64,000 nucleotides of DNA from Rachycentron canadum (GCA_038496675.1 CM076661.1:11074906-11138905), one strand, 5' to 3'. Numbered from the stretch's first letter, positions 1-11,310 are shown. A program made the numbers and translations. The notes: a model not told the origin generated them from the sequence alone.

Positions 1-131
1 CGTAGCACGCGGCTGCTTTAGCCTAAAATGTTCTCCATTGCTACACAATTAGCAACAACTTTGTAAAGTGATAATGTCAACGTATTTAAAACATTTTCTG
101 ATGGCCAAAAAAACAATTATTCCTTGTAGAA

Positions 132-190
132 GGTAAAACATGAAAAGATGCTGCAAAGGGAGGCTTTGCAGCATCTTTTCATATTTTACC
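132..190. repeat. 27-bp near-perfect stem-loop
   Basis: The left arm at 132-158 and the right arm at 164-190 are reverse complements over 27 bp with a single C-A mismatch (139 against 183). They are separated by a 5-base loop, GGAGG. Pairing stops sharply at both ends. The structure could be a snap-back from template switching, a tiny inverted-repeat mobile element remnant, or a small-RNA precursor. The loop is shorter and the stem cleaner than in most miRNA precursors, and I recognise no known miRNA. Confidence 0.8.
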
Positions 191-393
191 AAGTTGCTTT
201 GAGGAAAACCATGTTTCCTGTATTAAAATGTAATTATAACCAGTGAGCCACAGTTGTGTTTTCATGATAGCACTTCTCTAAGTTTGGTAATTTTTGAATC
301 TTCTAGCTTCAGCAGAGAGGGAATGAATATGTTTTATGCATAGTTAGAGGGTCGACATGTGTGCAGTTGTCCTAAAGTTTTATTCAACTTCCA

Positions 394-401
394 TTTCTTT
401 C

Positions 402-432
<31 letters not shown>

Positions 433-434
433 TT
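394..434. repeat. T-rich tract
   Basis: This is about 40 bases of nearly pure T, interrupted by a few C. It could be a slippage product or the reverse-strand tail of an old retroposon. I see no retroposon body beside it. Confidence 0.8.
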
Positions 435-909
435 ACACTCACGCCAATCTTTTCCAATATTACAGCCTTGCACTGAATCCCCTCGCCCAGGGCAACATTA
501 GCGACAGTCTGACAGACGACATTAAACAAGAAAGCTAAAATCAGATTCTTCCCTTCCCATGAGTGTTCACTTTGCTAAAGTTCTCATTACCTGAGGGAGA
601 CAAGGGCTTGAGAAGTCTCATTTCAGCAAGATTTCAGGAGCCAGGTACCCAGACTTTATACCTTTATATTCAATGTTTTAGATGCAATCTCCTGCACACC
701 CTCTTCTCTTGGTTATGAAGTAACCCCCTGCTAAATATGTTGGCTTTTCTCCCTTGGATAATCTCACATCATCACATCAGGCCTCTTGTATTGATTTCTG
801 GGGAAAGTAGTCCTAAATTGCTCTTCCTTTGTCAATCTGAGGCTTGTTACCAGGCAACAGGATGACCCAACTCTCTTAAGCCCCTTCAACCCACCCCACG
901 CCCCCAAAT

Positions 910-910
<1 letters not shown>

Positions 911-954
<44 letters not shown>

Positions 955-955
955 C
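911..955. repeat. (CA)n microsatellite
   Basis: This is a dinucleotide CA repeat of about 20 units with a CG interruption near each end. It produces spurious poly-Cys/Val frames on the minus strand, which are not genes. Confidence 0.95.
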
Positions 956-1693
956 TAACACACATGCTCAATTACAGTCCTGACACAGTGCCAAAAATGC
1001 AATCCGAGAGCACCTTTCCCCCCTCCTAATGTGAGATATGAAACGGTGCTGGTGACAAATATGTTTCAGCACATGCAAACACCAAATCAATGCTGGAAGG
1101 CAAAGCCGTCTTTTTATTGAAGGTATACGATTACTCAACTTGCAATTTCTAGTGTAAAACCCTTTTACTCTGGATGTGTGTTTAAAGGAAAATTACACCA
1201 GAAAAGAGTCAGCACCCTGCCAAGCTAGTGCAACTGAAATACACAAAACGTGTTTCGTTATTTTGATTAAGAAATTTGATCCAGCAACTTTGTGGCATTT
1301 TGATGAATGATGAAAATAATGGGGGAAGGTTGGGGGGTTTTCAGTCAGAAACAGTGTATTGTATGTAATAATTTAATAGCATGAATGTGGTGCTTGAGGC
1401 CATTTGGTTAAATGTTGTGTTTCACATTAAAAGTGATGACTGTCAAGACAAATTCCTGAGAAGAATTCTAGCTGAGATAAATTGTCTCTGGCTTTTTGAT
1501 TGATTGGTCAAATATTCAAATACAATTATTCAAATACAATTCTTCATATTAATCACATTTGGACAATGCTCGTCTATTCTCTGCACTCATTTTTCATTTG
1601 TCACTGCTCAAACTCCTTCAATCCAAAGTGGGAACTCATCGGAGTAATTTTGTTCTAATTCAAATATTCAATCTGAAATGCACCAGATAGATG

Positions 1694-1712
1694 CACACAC
1701 ACACACACACAC
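1694..1712. repeat. Short (CA)n microsatellite
   Basis: About ten CA units are followed by further imperfect ACACAC and ATAC runs to about 1735. Confidence 0.85.
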
Positions 1713-2760
1713 TGAAGCAGACACACATACATACATTTGCAACCTCAGGGGTGGAACAGCGTTGGTTGTTTGTGGTGGAGAGGGGGGGGATTAAATTGTG
1801 GACCACCTGCTTCTGTCACCTGGGACATATTTTACATGATTGAGCCAAATGCTTAAGATTGGATACACATGACAACATTCGGAGAGCTAGACAGAGTAAG
1901 AATCTACAATTTTGGCAAGAAATGTGTACAATATTTGTATGTGTGCTCCCTCATGTACTATCTTCCCTTTATGCCTCTTACACCAATAAATTTAGAAACA
2001 GGCAACCGACAGATAGGGATTGAGGTTTTAATGAGAAAAAGACAGACAGAAGAGGAAATGAAACACTGGTACCCCGTACAAATTGCTGTAATAACCATAT
2101 TTACATTAAAGCTTTGTAATAACTTATACAGCATCATTTTATTGAGGTGGGGAGAAAAAAAGAAAATAAATGCCTATCTGCAGTGTTTCTGAATTAATAT
2201 CTCATTATGGTTCCACATCATCATTTTTTTGGTCTCATTTTAAAAAGGCAGGGGATTACACACTAATTACATATTGCATGGTGGGGAATGTCTTCACTCG
2301 TGATGAATATGCCTAAAAGTCCAAATGCTCGCGGGGAAGTGTTCCTGTTTCACTGAAAGGGGAGGCTGCTCTTTATCAGTCAAGCTGGCTTCACAGTAAA
2401 GAGGATAATGAATCGGAGTAAGACCTCTTGACCTCAGTCATATCTGTTTATTTGTCAGTTGTTTCTCATATTGCCGGAAAAAAAAAGCCTCCATAAGACG
2501 TTGTGTTGAGGATCTGACATTCCCCTATCACTGGTTTCCATCATAATTTGGTCCAACTTGAAACAAATTTCCTCTCTGTGTTCATTAAAAAGATTTCTGT
2601 ATTCATACACATTTACCGACTCCTTCATGTCACAAGGGCTTTATCTCCTCTTCCCTGCACATATTCAAAACACAAAGCTGGAAAAAAGAAATCCCTCACC
2701 ATCACATCTTTCCACTGATGAAATTGGCTTCTTTTAGAGATGATTCCAAATGTGACTGTC

Positions 2761-2800
2761 TGTGTATATATGTGTGTGTGTGTGTATGTGTGCATGTGTG
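2761..2800. repeat. Imperfect (GT)n microsatellite
   Basis: GT units are interrupted by TATATA and GTATGTG. The reverse-strand frames here are poly-His/Thr shadows. Confidence 0.85.
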
Positions 2801-3500
2801 CGCCTGCATCGTGGGGAGGCTGCAGTGATAGCCTCAGGCTCCACTCCTCTGTATGTATCTGATCCAGGCCTAATGAAGCTGAAAGCCTGGCAGTTGTGAG
2901 GAGCATCTGCAGAGCCACAGAGTGATGGGCATCTCATTCTACTGCCGTGTCCCAGGGGGGGGCCACACACATCTGAGGACCCTGCCTGCTGTTTGCACAG
3001 TGACTCTGTGCCCCCGTGTTCCCATGCTGCAGAAGGTCATGCCACATATGCTGTGATTGCCATCTGGAAAGTCTGCTTGACTGCCACAGCAACTTTCCAT
3101 GCCACCCTGGACTGGTGATATAACTGGCCCCGAGGTTGACCAAATACATGCTTTTTGGAATATTAAACTGCCATTTTTTTTTTTTCTCCTTCATTTGTTT
3201 ACATGCATACCTCTGCACAAATTCCAATGTGACTGATTTTAGTGGCAATCTGCAATTGTTATGACATCAGACACATATCACTATACCTGGACATCACGAG
3301 AGTATCAAATCTTTCTCTATCTGATACAGTCCATATACTGTGCATAGCTTTTTTGCAAGTGCAACAGTGAAAATTAACAAGCACATGTGTCGTGACTTGA
3401 GTCTCAATCGTGGATTTGATGAAGCTGAGGTGCTTATTCAAGGCCCGTCTAATTTTGAATATTCTGATACTTTTTCATTCATGGAAAAGGAAATCGTCTT

Positions 3501-3529
3501 GCTCTCTCTGTGTCTCTCTCTCTCTCCCC
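3501..3529. repeat. (CT)n microsatellite
   Basis: This is a run of CT units broken once by GTGT. It is polypyrimidine on the plus strand. Confidence 0.8.
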
Positions 3530-3635
3530 TTTTATTATTGTTATTTATTCTTTCATGTTGACACTTTTTCACGATCTGGAGATGATTAAATTACAGGCAT
3601 TTATATGGCAAGTGAGTCCCACGCAACAGGGTCTG

Positions 3636-3681
3636 GGCCCCTGTACCCTATATATCTAAATATAGGTTTAATAACAGGGCC
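3636..3681. repeat. Imperfect nested hairpin
   Basis: The inner arms CCTATAT (3647-3653) and ATATAGG (3660-3666) pair perfectly around a 6-base loop. An outer pair, GGCCCCTGT-like (3636-3644) against ACAGGGCC (3674-3681), can close below an asymmetric internal loop. No known RNA is recognised. Confidence 0.45.
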
Positions 3682-3797
3682 TGTTTTTTCATCAGTGGCC
3701 TGGAATGCTTACAGTGCAATCTACAGCTCTCTCTCCCTCTTTCACTGTGCATATAAACATCAAGATACTTGTCTGAAAAGGAGAAAAAGTAGTGTAG

Positions 3798-3820
3798 CTC
3801 TCTCTCTCTCTCGCTCTCTG
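3798..3820. repeat. (CT)n microsatellite
   Basis: This is a short CT repeat with one CG interruption. Confidence 0.8.
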
Positions 3821-4719
3821 TAATGAGCAGAGCTCAAAAGAATGAATGTCTGACCATTTGCTTTTCGAGCTACATTAACCACAGAGCCAGCAGAGATGCT
3901 CCTTGGCAGATTTCATAACAGTGGTATAATAAAAAAAGGGACCTCTAACCAGTGGTGTACTGCGGCGAAGGCATTTAGGCAAAATGACTAACTGATAGGC
4001 CTCCTTTCTCTTGGCTCCGCCGCTCCTCTGCCTCGACTAAAGCTTCATTTTCTGGCAACTCCACAGATTCTCTCTCTTGTTGCTCATCTGCATTGCCATA
4101 ATGATGAGCACTCATGTTTCCAAATATGCGAGGGAAAGGACAGAGACATTGTGAGACGTGAGAGATCTTCGTACTAAGATCCTGGAGCGTTATTGAATGA
4201 AAGAGGAAAGCTGCCTCTACTAAACCGACAGGCATCACACAGGACAAGAGGTGATGTGTTCACTCCATCCTGACGCGCCAAAAACATCTTGCTGTTGTGC
4301 CAGGAAGCTTCAGCGTCAGTGTATTGCTCGCTCAGTTCTCGTGTCAATTAGTTTAGATTACCTCATAGGAAATCAAATTACCGCCCTGATCTGAGGGTAT
4401 TATTTATCAAAATTTGCACACTTGCAACACAGTGAATTCATAATAAATCTGGTGAAAACTGCCTCGTCTCTTCTTTCAACCACCATATTCCTGTGGTCTC
4501 CCCGCTCAGTGTGCAGACAGCTGGTGGTTCTGTTTGTCTCTGTGTAGCTTCCATAGGGTTTATTGAATGCGTCTGACCTACTGTCTTTTATGGAACGTCT
4601 TCCAGTGGTTCCTAATTACCTTTGGTTTTATGGTCAGACCTGTGTCAGTCCCCCGCTCAATTTGTTCCCGTGAAATATGGCTTGGCCTTGGGTTCAAGTA
4701 GGGGAGAAAACACGGCACA

Positions 4720-4731
4720 TTGATTAATCAA
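4720..4731. promoter_or_regulatory. Palindromic homeodomain (PBX-HOX-like) motif
   Basis: TTGATTAATCAA is a perfect 12-bp palindrome. It contains TGATTAAT, the composite PBX-HOX half-site, on both strands. This is only a motif match, and occupancy is unknown. Confidence 0.3.
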
Positions 4732-4890
4732 GGCATGCAGGTTCAACCTCTGTCCTCAGAGAAGTCAATTCAATGACATGTTTTCACCTGGGGCACATTC
4801 CAGTAGTCTGAAGTTGCTTCCTCTCCGTAATTAATTTCCTTACATCTTCCCTTCATCTCCCTCTCTTCTTTTTCTTGTTCGATTGTGTTT

Positions 4891-4905
4891 AAAAAAAAAA
4901 AAAAA
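4891..4905. repeat. A15 homopolymer
   Basis: A run of 15 A follows GTGTTT. No poly(A) signal or retroposon body is recognised upstream. Confidence 0.85.
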
Positions 4906-4997
4906 GCTATTGCATCTTTAAAACAGTAAAAAAGTAAATTATGCTAGCAGACAATTGGTAATGCAGCATGTTGGGAGGTACAGTGCATATAGTGTGA

Positions 4998-5011
4998 CCA
5001 AGAGAGGGCAC
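4998..5011 (+). promoter_or_regulatory. CTCF-core-like motif
   Basis: CCAAGAGAGGGCAC matches 12 of 14 positions of the vertebrate CTCF core CCASYAGRKGGCRS on the plus strand. The mismatches are at the S and Y positions. It has the same orientation as the stronger match at 14900. Confidence 0.35.
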
Positions 5012-5600
5012 AAGAAAAGAGATCGGAGACTGGCCCCAGGACTAAAGGACAGATGATGTTTCGATGGAGTCTGGAACCAATGCCCTGAGAGCATGACAAA
5101 GCTGTTCACGTGGTAAACAGACTGTAAACGCAATATGTTTTGCCATGGATGTGGAAATTACAGAGCTGGTTGACTTTTAGTGTCCGACGCTAACAACAAA
5201 ACTGCACTGCGTTGTTGTTTCATACAAGAATACTTGCCACATTTGCTTTATTATTTAAGGAATCCACACATTTTGTTGTTATTTTGAAAAATAGTTTCAT
5301 ATTCACCTCTTTCTATTTTACTCTGTAACATTCTTTGTGTGCATTCTACTAAATACACAGAGTATAAAGTGAAAATAAAACTGATACGCTCCAAACACCG
5401 GCAAACACAACCAAATGAAATGGGGATAGTTGATCAAATTTAGAAGAGAAAACATTTGGGGGAGCAATTTTACTCTGCAAGATTATCTAAATGCCTTCGA
5501 TGTCTCCTCAGTTTGGTTTATTAGGGAAGTATCTAGCTTACCATGAGCAGTGAGACAATTACAAAGACAATTTCACGGGGAGGGTTTCTATAATCATCAA

Positions 5601-5612
5601 TGCATGCTGGGA
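5601..5612 (-). promoter_or_regulatory. ZNF143-type half motif
   Basis: TGCATGCTGGGA is the reverse complement of TCCCAGCATGCA, the 3-prime half of the long ZNF143/SBS element. The other half (ACTACAA) is absent, so binding is uncertain. Confidence 0.25.
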
Positions 5613-6995
5613 GCCCATATCAGAGTAAGTTTCATTTGGACTGAAGAGAATTCATTTGTAGTTTATAACTCACAATGCAGCCATTAACAACAGCACTCAA
5701 TCAGAGATTTTGAAAAGTGAGAATGAAAATGTGAAAACAACATGCAAATTAAAGCTTTTGAGCTCAAGTAAATGAGCAACTTAAATGATTTATCCAGTGC
5801 ACATTAAGTGCTGCCTTTTAAGTATGCGTTGTTGAGTCTCTGGATACAAAAACACGATTCATAATACTTATTAAATATTTCTTTCAGAACAACCACAGAG
5901 CAATGTAATTAATGCAAAAACAATAACAAAAATGTTACTTAATCCTATGATCCTAAACTTTGCTTGAAGTGAACACAGGTCTGCATGAACCAAGAGTGAA
6001 CTGACTTTTTAAAGTGAGAAACTGGAGCTGGTAGGCACCAGGCCACCTACAGTAATCCCCATTATGCATGCTTACATCAGGCTGCAGTGTTGCTTTGATG
6101 AAAACATAACAAGTCATTATGAATGGAAATGAATGTGTGTTTGTGGGTTCAAAATAGCACATAATTACACTATTACCCCTGATGATACAGGTATGCCCCC
6201 ATCTACCACCGCAAGCATCAAGGTCTCTCCAGCAAATATTTCCTTGAGGATAGTTTGTAAACAAATTAAATTCATTAAAGGGGGACGACCAACATGCCTT
6301 GTGTGTTGCTTGTAGTCTTCATAGGCAATGAATTATCCCTGCCGAGGTAAATATAATGCAATTCAACATGTCACTGGACTTAAGGCAGAGCAGGTGATCC
6401 TAACATTATAGCTAGATGATGCATAGCACTGATTATTATTGGGTTCAATTAGAATTTGTTTTCCCTAAGCTTGGAATTTATTGTGTATATCATTGTGTTA
6501 ATGGTGGTTTATGATGAATGAGTTTGTGCCACACCATGATAGACATGGCTATTAGGGCTAAAAGGAGATGGGACCCACACCCACAGGAGCCTCAGCAATT
6601 AGTTTCAGCCAGATCAGAGGGTGCTGGCATAATGACGTGATTCTGGCAGCTTATTCTATTCCTGATCTCTAATCATGGTTGCCACTGGCATCTTCCTCCT
6701 CATCTCTCTTTCTCTCTGCCTCTCCCTCCTGGTCTAGGGATATGAATTAATGAAATAATAAAGACTAATGTGAATGTTGCAGGCCGAGTGACCACTCACA
6801 CGTGGCTCTCTTGCTTTAGTGAGTACAATTACACAGTAAGTTTGATCAGCGGTGATAGACAAAACAGCAGGGGCTCATAAATATGGATGGAGAGTCTGAG
6901 AAAATAAATTAACAGGGCCTGGCCTCTCGGCTGCCCCACTTAGACTGTCAATTACGGACCTGACAGGAGCCTTGTGAAAGAGCCACACAAGGATG

Positions 6996-6996
<1 letters not shown>

Positions 6997-7054
<58 letters not shown>
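6997..7054. repeat. (CA)29 microsatellite
   Basis: This is a pure CA repeat of 58 bp, long enough to be polymorphic and Z-DNA-prone. It generates a false poly-Cys/Val frame on the minus strand. Confidence 0.97.
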
Positions 7055-7056
<2 letters not shown>

Positions 7057-7316
7057 CATTATACTGTGCATTTGAGACCATTCTGAAGCCATACAGCAGT
7101 CACCTGCTTCATTATCAGCAGACAGAGTTCATGCTTTATGACATGTATCAAGAGCTTACAGTTATTGAGTAGTGTCAGCCACTGCAAAAAAAAATCCAAT
7201 ACAGGGGCTGATTCAGGGAAGAACAAGACAGAAATTCTCATTTTCACATAATGTAAACATTTTTTACTCTAGGCAGGTTACTTACTTGTTTCTAGGACTG
7301 TGCAAAGACATTTTTT

Positions 7317-7341
7317 GGGTGGGTGGCGGTGGGGTCAGGGG
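7317..7341 (+). other. G-quadruplex-forming motif
   Basis: Four G-runs of at least three (7317-7319, 7321-7323, 7331-7334, 7338-7341) are separated by loops of 1, 7 and 3 bases. This satisfies the canonical G3N1-7 quadruplex pattern on the plus strand. A T-rich stretch lies just upstream. Confidence 0.6.
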
Positions 7342-7987
7342 CAAAATTGACAAAAACAGACTAGAACTCCGGCATTGTAACACTTGTACACTGAGGTTGG
7401 TTGCACCTTTTTTTTTTTTTGTTTCTCCAGTGGGGTCACTGTTGTTTTTTCATACTTCATTTTAAATGTGACAATAAATTAAATTATGCATGCTGAGAAG
7501 ATGAACACATTAAAAGAGGGCAAAGAGTCGAAGGACGAACAGGCAGGAACTCCAGACCAATTTGGACCATGTCTGTGCGCATGTCATCTGGATTCATGTG
7601 CTGAGTGAAAGGGTCAGCCTTGCTGTTTTGATCCCAACGAAAAGTCAACCTCTGACACAAAACACTGGCTCAAAGCCAATTCATGGAGATTTACAGCTAG
7701 AACGAGCATAAATTGGTTATATCAATGTAACGCGATGCAATGGTGCAATTAAGTACTTGTTCTTGTTAATTCATATTCAAAACTGTGTTGTTCTCTTTGT
7801 TTACTTCATATCATACAATTTAATCACCGCATCTATAGAACCATAAATAACCGAAAGAAAATCCACAGTTGTAGTTTTTGTGAGCACGTATTGGCGGCTT
7901 TCATTAGCATTTGTAAGTTTGTCTATATGAAAAGGGTTTGACATAAGAGGAAGGGGTCATGATTGGGGTTGGGGGTAGGCGTTTGTG

Positions 7988-8253
7988 NNNNNNNNNNNNN
8001 NNNNNNNNNNNNNNNNNNNNNNNNNNNNNNNNNNNNNNNNNNNNNNNNNNNNNNNNNNNNNNNNNNNNNNNNNNNNNNNNNNNNNNNNNNNNNNNNNNNN
8101 NNNNNNNNNNNNNNNNNNNNNNNNNNNNNNNNNNNNNNNNNNNNNNNNNNNNNNNNNNNNNNNNNNNNNNNNNNNNNNNNNNNNNNNNNNNNNNNNNNNN
8201 NNNNNNNNNNNNNNNNNNNNNNNNNNNNNNNNNNNNNNNNNNNNNNNNNNNNN
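7988..8253. other. Assembly gap (266 N)
   Basis: The sequence is undetermined. Both flanks are G/T-rich (GGGGTTGGGGG on the left, TGGGGTGTGGTG on the right), so the missing bases are probably low-complexity G/T sequence. Frames spanning the gap are meaningless. Confidence 0.99.
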
Positions 8254-8386
8254 TGGGGTGTGGTGATAGGAAAGCAGACAAGCGAGAATGACTTAGAGAG
8301 ATATTGATTTTTCCTTAAAGACTCTGATGTTACAGAAATATCAGCTGCCATAATAATCTAAAAGCAATAACATTTCTCCTGCCAAC

Positions 8387-8407
8387 TTTTTTTTTTTTTT
8401 TTTTTTT
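8387..8407. repeat. T21 homopolymer
   Basis: This is an uninterrupted run of about 21 T. Confidence 0.9.
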
Positions 8408-8574
8408 GGAGCCAGAATGTCTGTGTAGATTATCCTGGGTCTGCGCTGATAGGAGTGGGTTGGGGGCTCAGGCTGCAGCCCATTTTAAAACATTTTTCCG
8501 CTTCTGATAGAAAATCCAAGCTCTTGTACACCTCGGGGATCTGAATTGGATTCTATTGGCAGGTTCCAGCCAGG

Positions 8575-8590
8575 AAAAAAAAAAAAAAAA
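8575..8590. repeat. A16 homopolymer
   Basis: This is an uninterrupted run of 16 A. Confidence 0.9.
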
Positions 8591-8930
8591 CACCTTCAGC
8601 TACTGCAAATAAGGAAACAATTTGTAAGCATTTGAATAATGAATCTCACAGGTTACCTTTGAGGAGGTTGGGCTCTGAATAAGCAGTCAAGTGCGTGAAC
8701 AAGCCACTCACCAGAATATTACACAGCCTACAAAGCAAATGCATATTGTCAGACAGAATGAAACTTTGACATTAATTTCAGGATGCCTTTGTGGCAATGT
8801 GAGGAAAAAAAAGCTTTTTATAGTACACACATTTACAAGATGATGTGTATTAATGACACTATGAAGAGAGCATCAGGGGAGAGATGAGATGAGTTCTTTG
8901 TTTTTTGTAAGAGAGCTAATATTTAGTTAG

Positions 8931-8957
8931 TTTTTTTTTTTTTTTTTTTTTTTTTTT
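8931..8957. repeat. T27 homopolymer
   Basis: This is an uninterrupted run of 27 T. It might be the tail of a minus-strand retroposon, but no body is recognised downstream. Confidence 0.9.
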
Positions 8958-9042
8958 CTCTCCAAAATTTTCCTCTCACTGTTATGGGTTCAGCCAAAGA
9001 GTATTTCAGAGAGTTGACAGTAGAGATTAGCAAGATACATGA

Positions 9043-9045
<3 letters not shown>

Positions 9046-9082
<37 letters not shown>
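9046..9082. repeat. (GA)n microsatellite
   Basis: This pure GA repeat of about 18 units is homopurine on the plus strand and could form a triplex. It encodes a false poly-Arg/Glu frame. Confidence 0.95.
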
Positions 9083-9084
<2 letters not shown>

Positions 9085-9575
9085 GGGAGTGAAAAACACT
9101 AGAATTGAACCCCAGATGTCACAGTTACACTGTGTTTCAGAGTCAATCGGGCAGGATTCATATTGTAAACAGCTCAGAGTTCAGTCCAGCCCAGTCCAGT
9201 GTAGAGTCCAGCGCCCGGTATACTGGGACAGCAGTTCTTCCTTCAACTTTTTATGAATCAAGGGCAGAAAACAGAGCAGACGGTGTCCACGTAGCATCAG
9301 CCAATCAATCAGACGGCTGAGACGGCTCCTCAGGGAAGCACATTTTTCTCTCAGTTAGCCCCCAGGACCAGTTCTGATAACCAGCATAAACAACCAGCTC
9401 AGCCTCCATAAAACGTATAATCTGGAAAACAGAGATATGGATGTATTATTCCTCACTTGTAGTTACTATGTTTTTAATTAGACAAGCAAACAAGTGTAAT
9501 ATCATAATTTTTGTGTAAGGGACTAGTCCACAGCAGCGGTGCCAGTGCAGGGGCCTCTGGCAAGGGTTGTCCAGC

Positions 9576-9595
9576 AAAAAAAAAAAAAAAAAAAA
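9576..9595. repeat. A20 homopolymer
   Basis: This is an uninterrupted run of about 20 A. Confidence 0.9.
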
Positions 9596-10491
9596 GCTCA
9601 ACTTCTGCTTATCCACTAATCAAATCCGTGCACATTGAGTACTTGGTGAAAACTGTAATTTCTGCTGAATACTTTGCAATTGTCATGACGTGATTACCTT
9701 GCAGAGCTGTAAAAATCCGAAGTATTAAAAGCGTGTTGTTCAGTGTTTTAGTGCCTTCAGGCCTTTAAATTAATCAATCTGTCACACAATTAAGTCTTTC
9801 TTATTGGTACCTTAAACAACAAGCCTGTTGCCCTGTGCTGTTTTAACACAGCACTGACTTTGGTCTGGATCCTTCAAATGATATTGCTGTTTTGGTTTAT
9901 TTTAAAACTTCTTTGTACTACTAAAAGTAAAATCAAGAGTTTCCTAGATACATTAAAGATGACAAAATGTGAATAAGTGTTTCGCCAGTTAACCACGTGC
10001 TCTCAAACCAAAATAGGTGTATTAGCGGAGATGACTGAAATCGTTTGAAAAGCGCCAAACTTAAACTTGCACCAAAACGGCGTTGGAGGCAGATTCAAAC
10101 AAGTGCCTCACAGCGAGTAAAATGATTTCATTTCAGTCTTGGCGCATTCTGTGATCCACAGACAGTTCTGTGTTGGTACAAGGTCTTTGTTGTCACCAAG
10201 GGGAGAGAGCTCAGCGCCTGCCAGTAGAAATGAAAGCATTAGACATGGATTGAAAAGCTGCAATGCTCTGCCAATTCTCCATGATCATTAACTCATTGAC
10301 AATTTTGTCAGCAAACTGTGCGTAGTCTGCGTCAGGTTTCCAGGCAATTTCCTTATGAACCATCAAGTTGTTTACCTACTGAGTTGCTGCTTAAAAGTGT
10401 TAAAAGGCACTTTTAGGGGAAAAAAAAACCTTTGTGCTTTTACTGAGAGCTGCTACCTCAACATGCACTTTTTTTTCCACCTTGTATTATA

Positions 10492-11310
10492 CAGAGACTT
10501 CAGAAAGTAGTGAGCCCTCATTATTTTTTATTATGTTGTAGATTTAAATGTAAATTGATGAACTCACCAGACATTCTACACTGAATACCCCTTAATGACA
10601 AAGTAAGAAGATTTTTTTGCAAATGTATCAAAAATGTATTCTCAAAAAAAAAACAAAAAAAAAAAAATAGGGTTTGGAGACCTCTCTAATAAAAGTTTTA
10701 TGAGGCATTCATCATGGCAAAGGTAAACAAACATTTCTAAACCTTTGATTGTTCCCAGAAGCTCAGCGGCCTAGATAATTGTGAAACGAAGTTTGGAAAT
10801 GCCAAGAGTCCCACTGGATCTGGCCGTCCTACCAAACGGGGTAACCAAGCAAAAAGGGCCTTGGTCTAGGAGGTGACCATCATCAGATCAGATCAGACAA
10901 TGAGCCAAAGCGCACAGCCAAAACAAAGCTGGAGTGGCTTCAGGACAAGTCTCTGACTGTCCTTGAGTGACCCAGCCAAAGTCCAGACTTAAACCCTTTG
11001 GAACATCAGTGGGAGGACCTGAGCACGGTAGATCAGATCTGAAAGGTAAAATGTGGCAAAGCCGAATCCAGATGTGCAAAGCTTGGAGAGACTCGAAGCT
11101 GTCATTTCTGCCAAAGGGGTTTCTACAAAGTACTGAATTAATGATCTGAATACTTTTGTAAACATTTCCAAAACCACATTTTCACTTTAAATTATGGGTT
11201 ATACATTGTAGATTGGTCAAAAAAGGCAATTTCATCTGTTTTAATTGTATTCTACAACACAAAAAATGTGCAAATAGGTAAGCTTGTATGAATTCAGTCT
11301 GAAGCCACTG
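10492..11310 (+). mobile_element. Internally deleted Tc1/mariner (Tc1-like) element
   Basis: The left end begins CAGAGACTTCAGAAAG after a TA dinucleotide (10490-10491). The right end closes with CTGAAGCCACTG. The two ends are inverted versions of the same long terminal repeat: the left has ATACCCCTTAATGACAAAG (about 10585) and the right has the diverged complement, ending with a GTAGATTGGT-type string. Between them lie broken pieces of a Tc1-family transposase in the plus orientation. At about 820 bp it is roughly half the usual 1.6 kb, because the middle of the transposase and the leader are missing. The right-hand target TA is not preserved. The many differences from the family sequence I recall indicate an old, immobile copy. 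Confidence 0.85.
10741..11136 (+). pseudogene. Tc1-like transposase remnant (DD34E)
   Basis: This is a relic of the cut-and-paste transposase that would bind the terminal repeats and cleave DNA at TA sites. The N-terminal piece (about 10741-10880) carries the end of the paired-like DNA-binding region and a GRPR-like GSGRPTK string at 10816-10836. The text then jumps to the second catalytic Asp (codon 10896-10898, DNEPKRTAK). The central catalytic region with the first Asp is deleted, and a repeated ATCAG at the junction (about 10880-10895) marks the break. The motif SPDLNPLE at 10980-11003 places the catalytic Glu exactly 34 residues after that Asp, as in DD34E enzymes. A TGA at 10968-10970 replaces the expected Trp, and more stops follow. 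The family-typical end, KY then stop, falls at 11136. It cannot make an active enzyme. Confidence 0.82.

Larger units (their letters stand above)
1..4700. other. Noncoding stretch, no gene seen
   Basis: This stretch holds no exon or gene that I can support. The open frames (for example 1869-2192 and 4247-3975) encode low-complexity or unrecognisable peptides with no domain. What is visible is a near-perfect stem-loop at 132-190, a T tract, CA/GT and CT microsatellites, a 14-bp tandem duplication at 1514-1541, and an imperfect hairpin at 3636-3681. The texture is AT-rich and CpG-poor, as in vertebrate intergenic or intronic DNA. Confidence 0.65.
4701..7980. other. Noncoding stretch with CNE-like blocks
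   Basis: No exon is supported here. Parts at 5580-5830 and 6590-6870 look like enhancer-type conserved sequence: balanced composition, no simple repeats, and clustered homeodomain, NKX-like TTAAGTG, POU ATGCAAAT (5742-5749) and CACGTG (6799-6804) motifs. Conservation cannot be measured from one sequence. The stretch ends at the assembly gap. Confidence 0.5.
8254..10490. other. Noncoding stretch with homopolymers
   Basis: No gene is supported. The stretch contains T tracts at 8387-8407 and 8931-8957, A tracts at 8575-8590 and 9576-9595, and a GA tract at 9046-9082. The non-repetitive part at 8420-8800 contains NKX-like TCAAGTG and CCACTCA motifs and could be conserved noncoding sequence. A GGTTCAATTCT box-B-like string on the minus strand near 9100 has no partner box A, so no tRNA-derived SINE is called. 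Confidence 0.55.

Noticed and set aside
7904..8351. Several frames across the gap
   Set aside because: They are open only because N codons contain no stops.
9095..9112. tRNA/SINE box-B-like GGTTCAATTCT on the minus strand
   Set aside because: No box A lies at the expected distance and no tRNA fold or tail is present.
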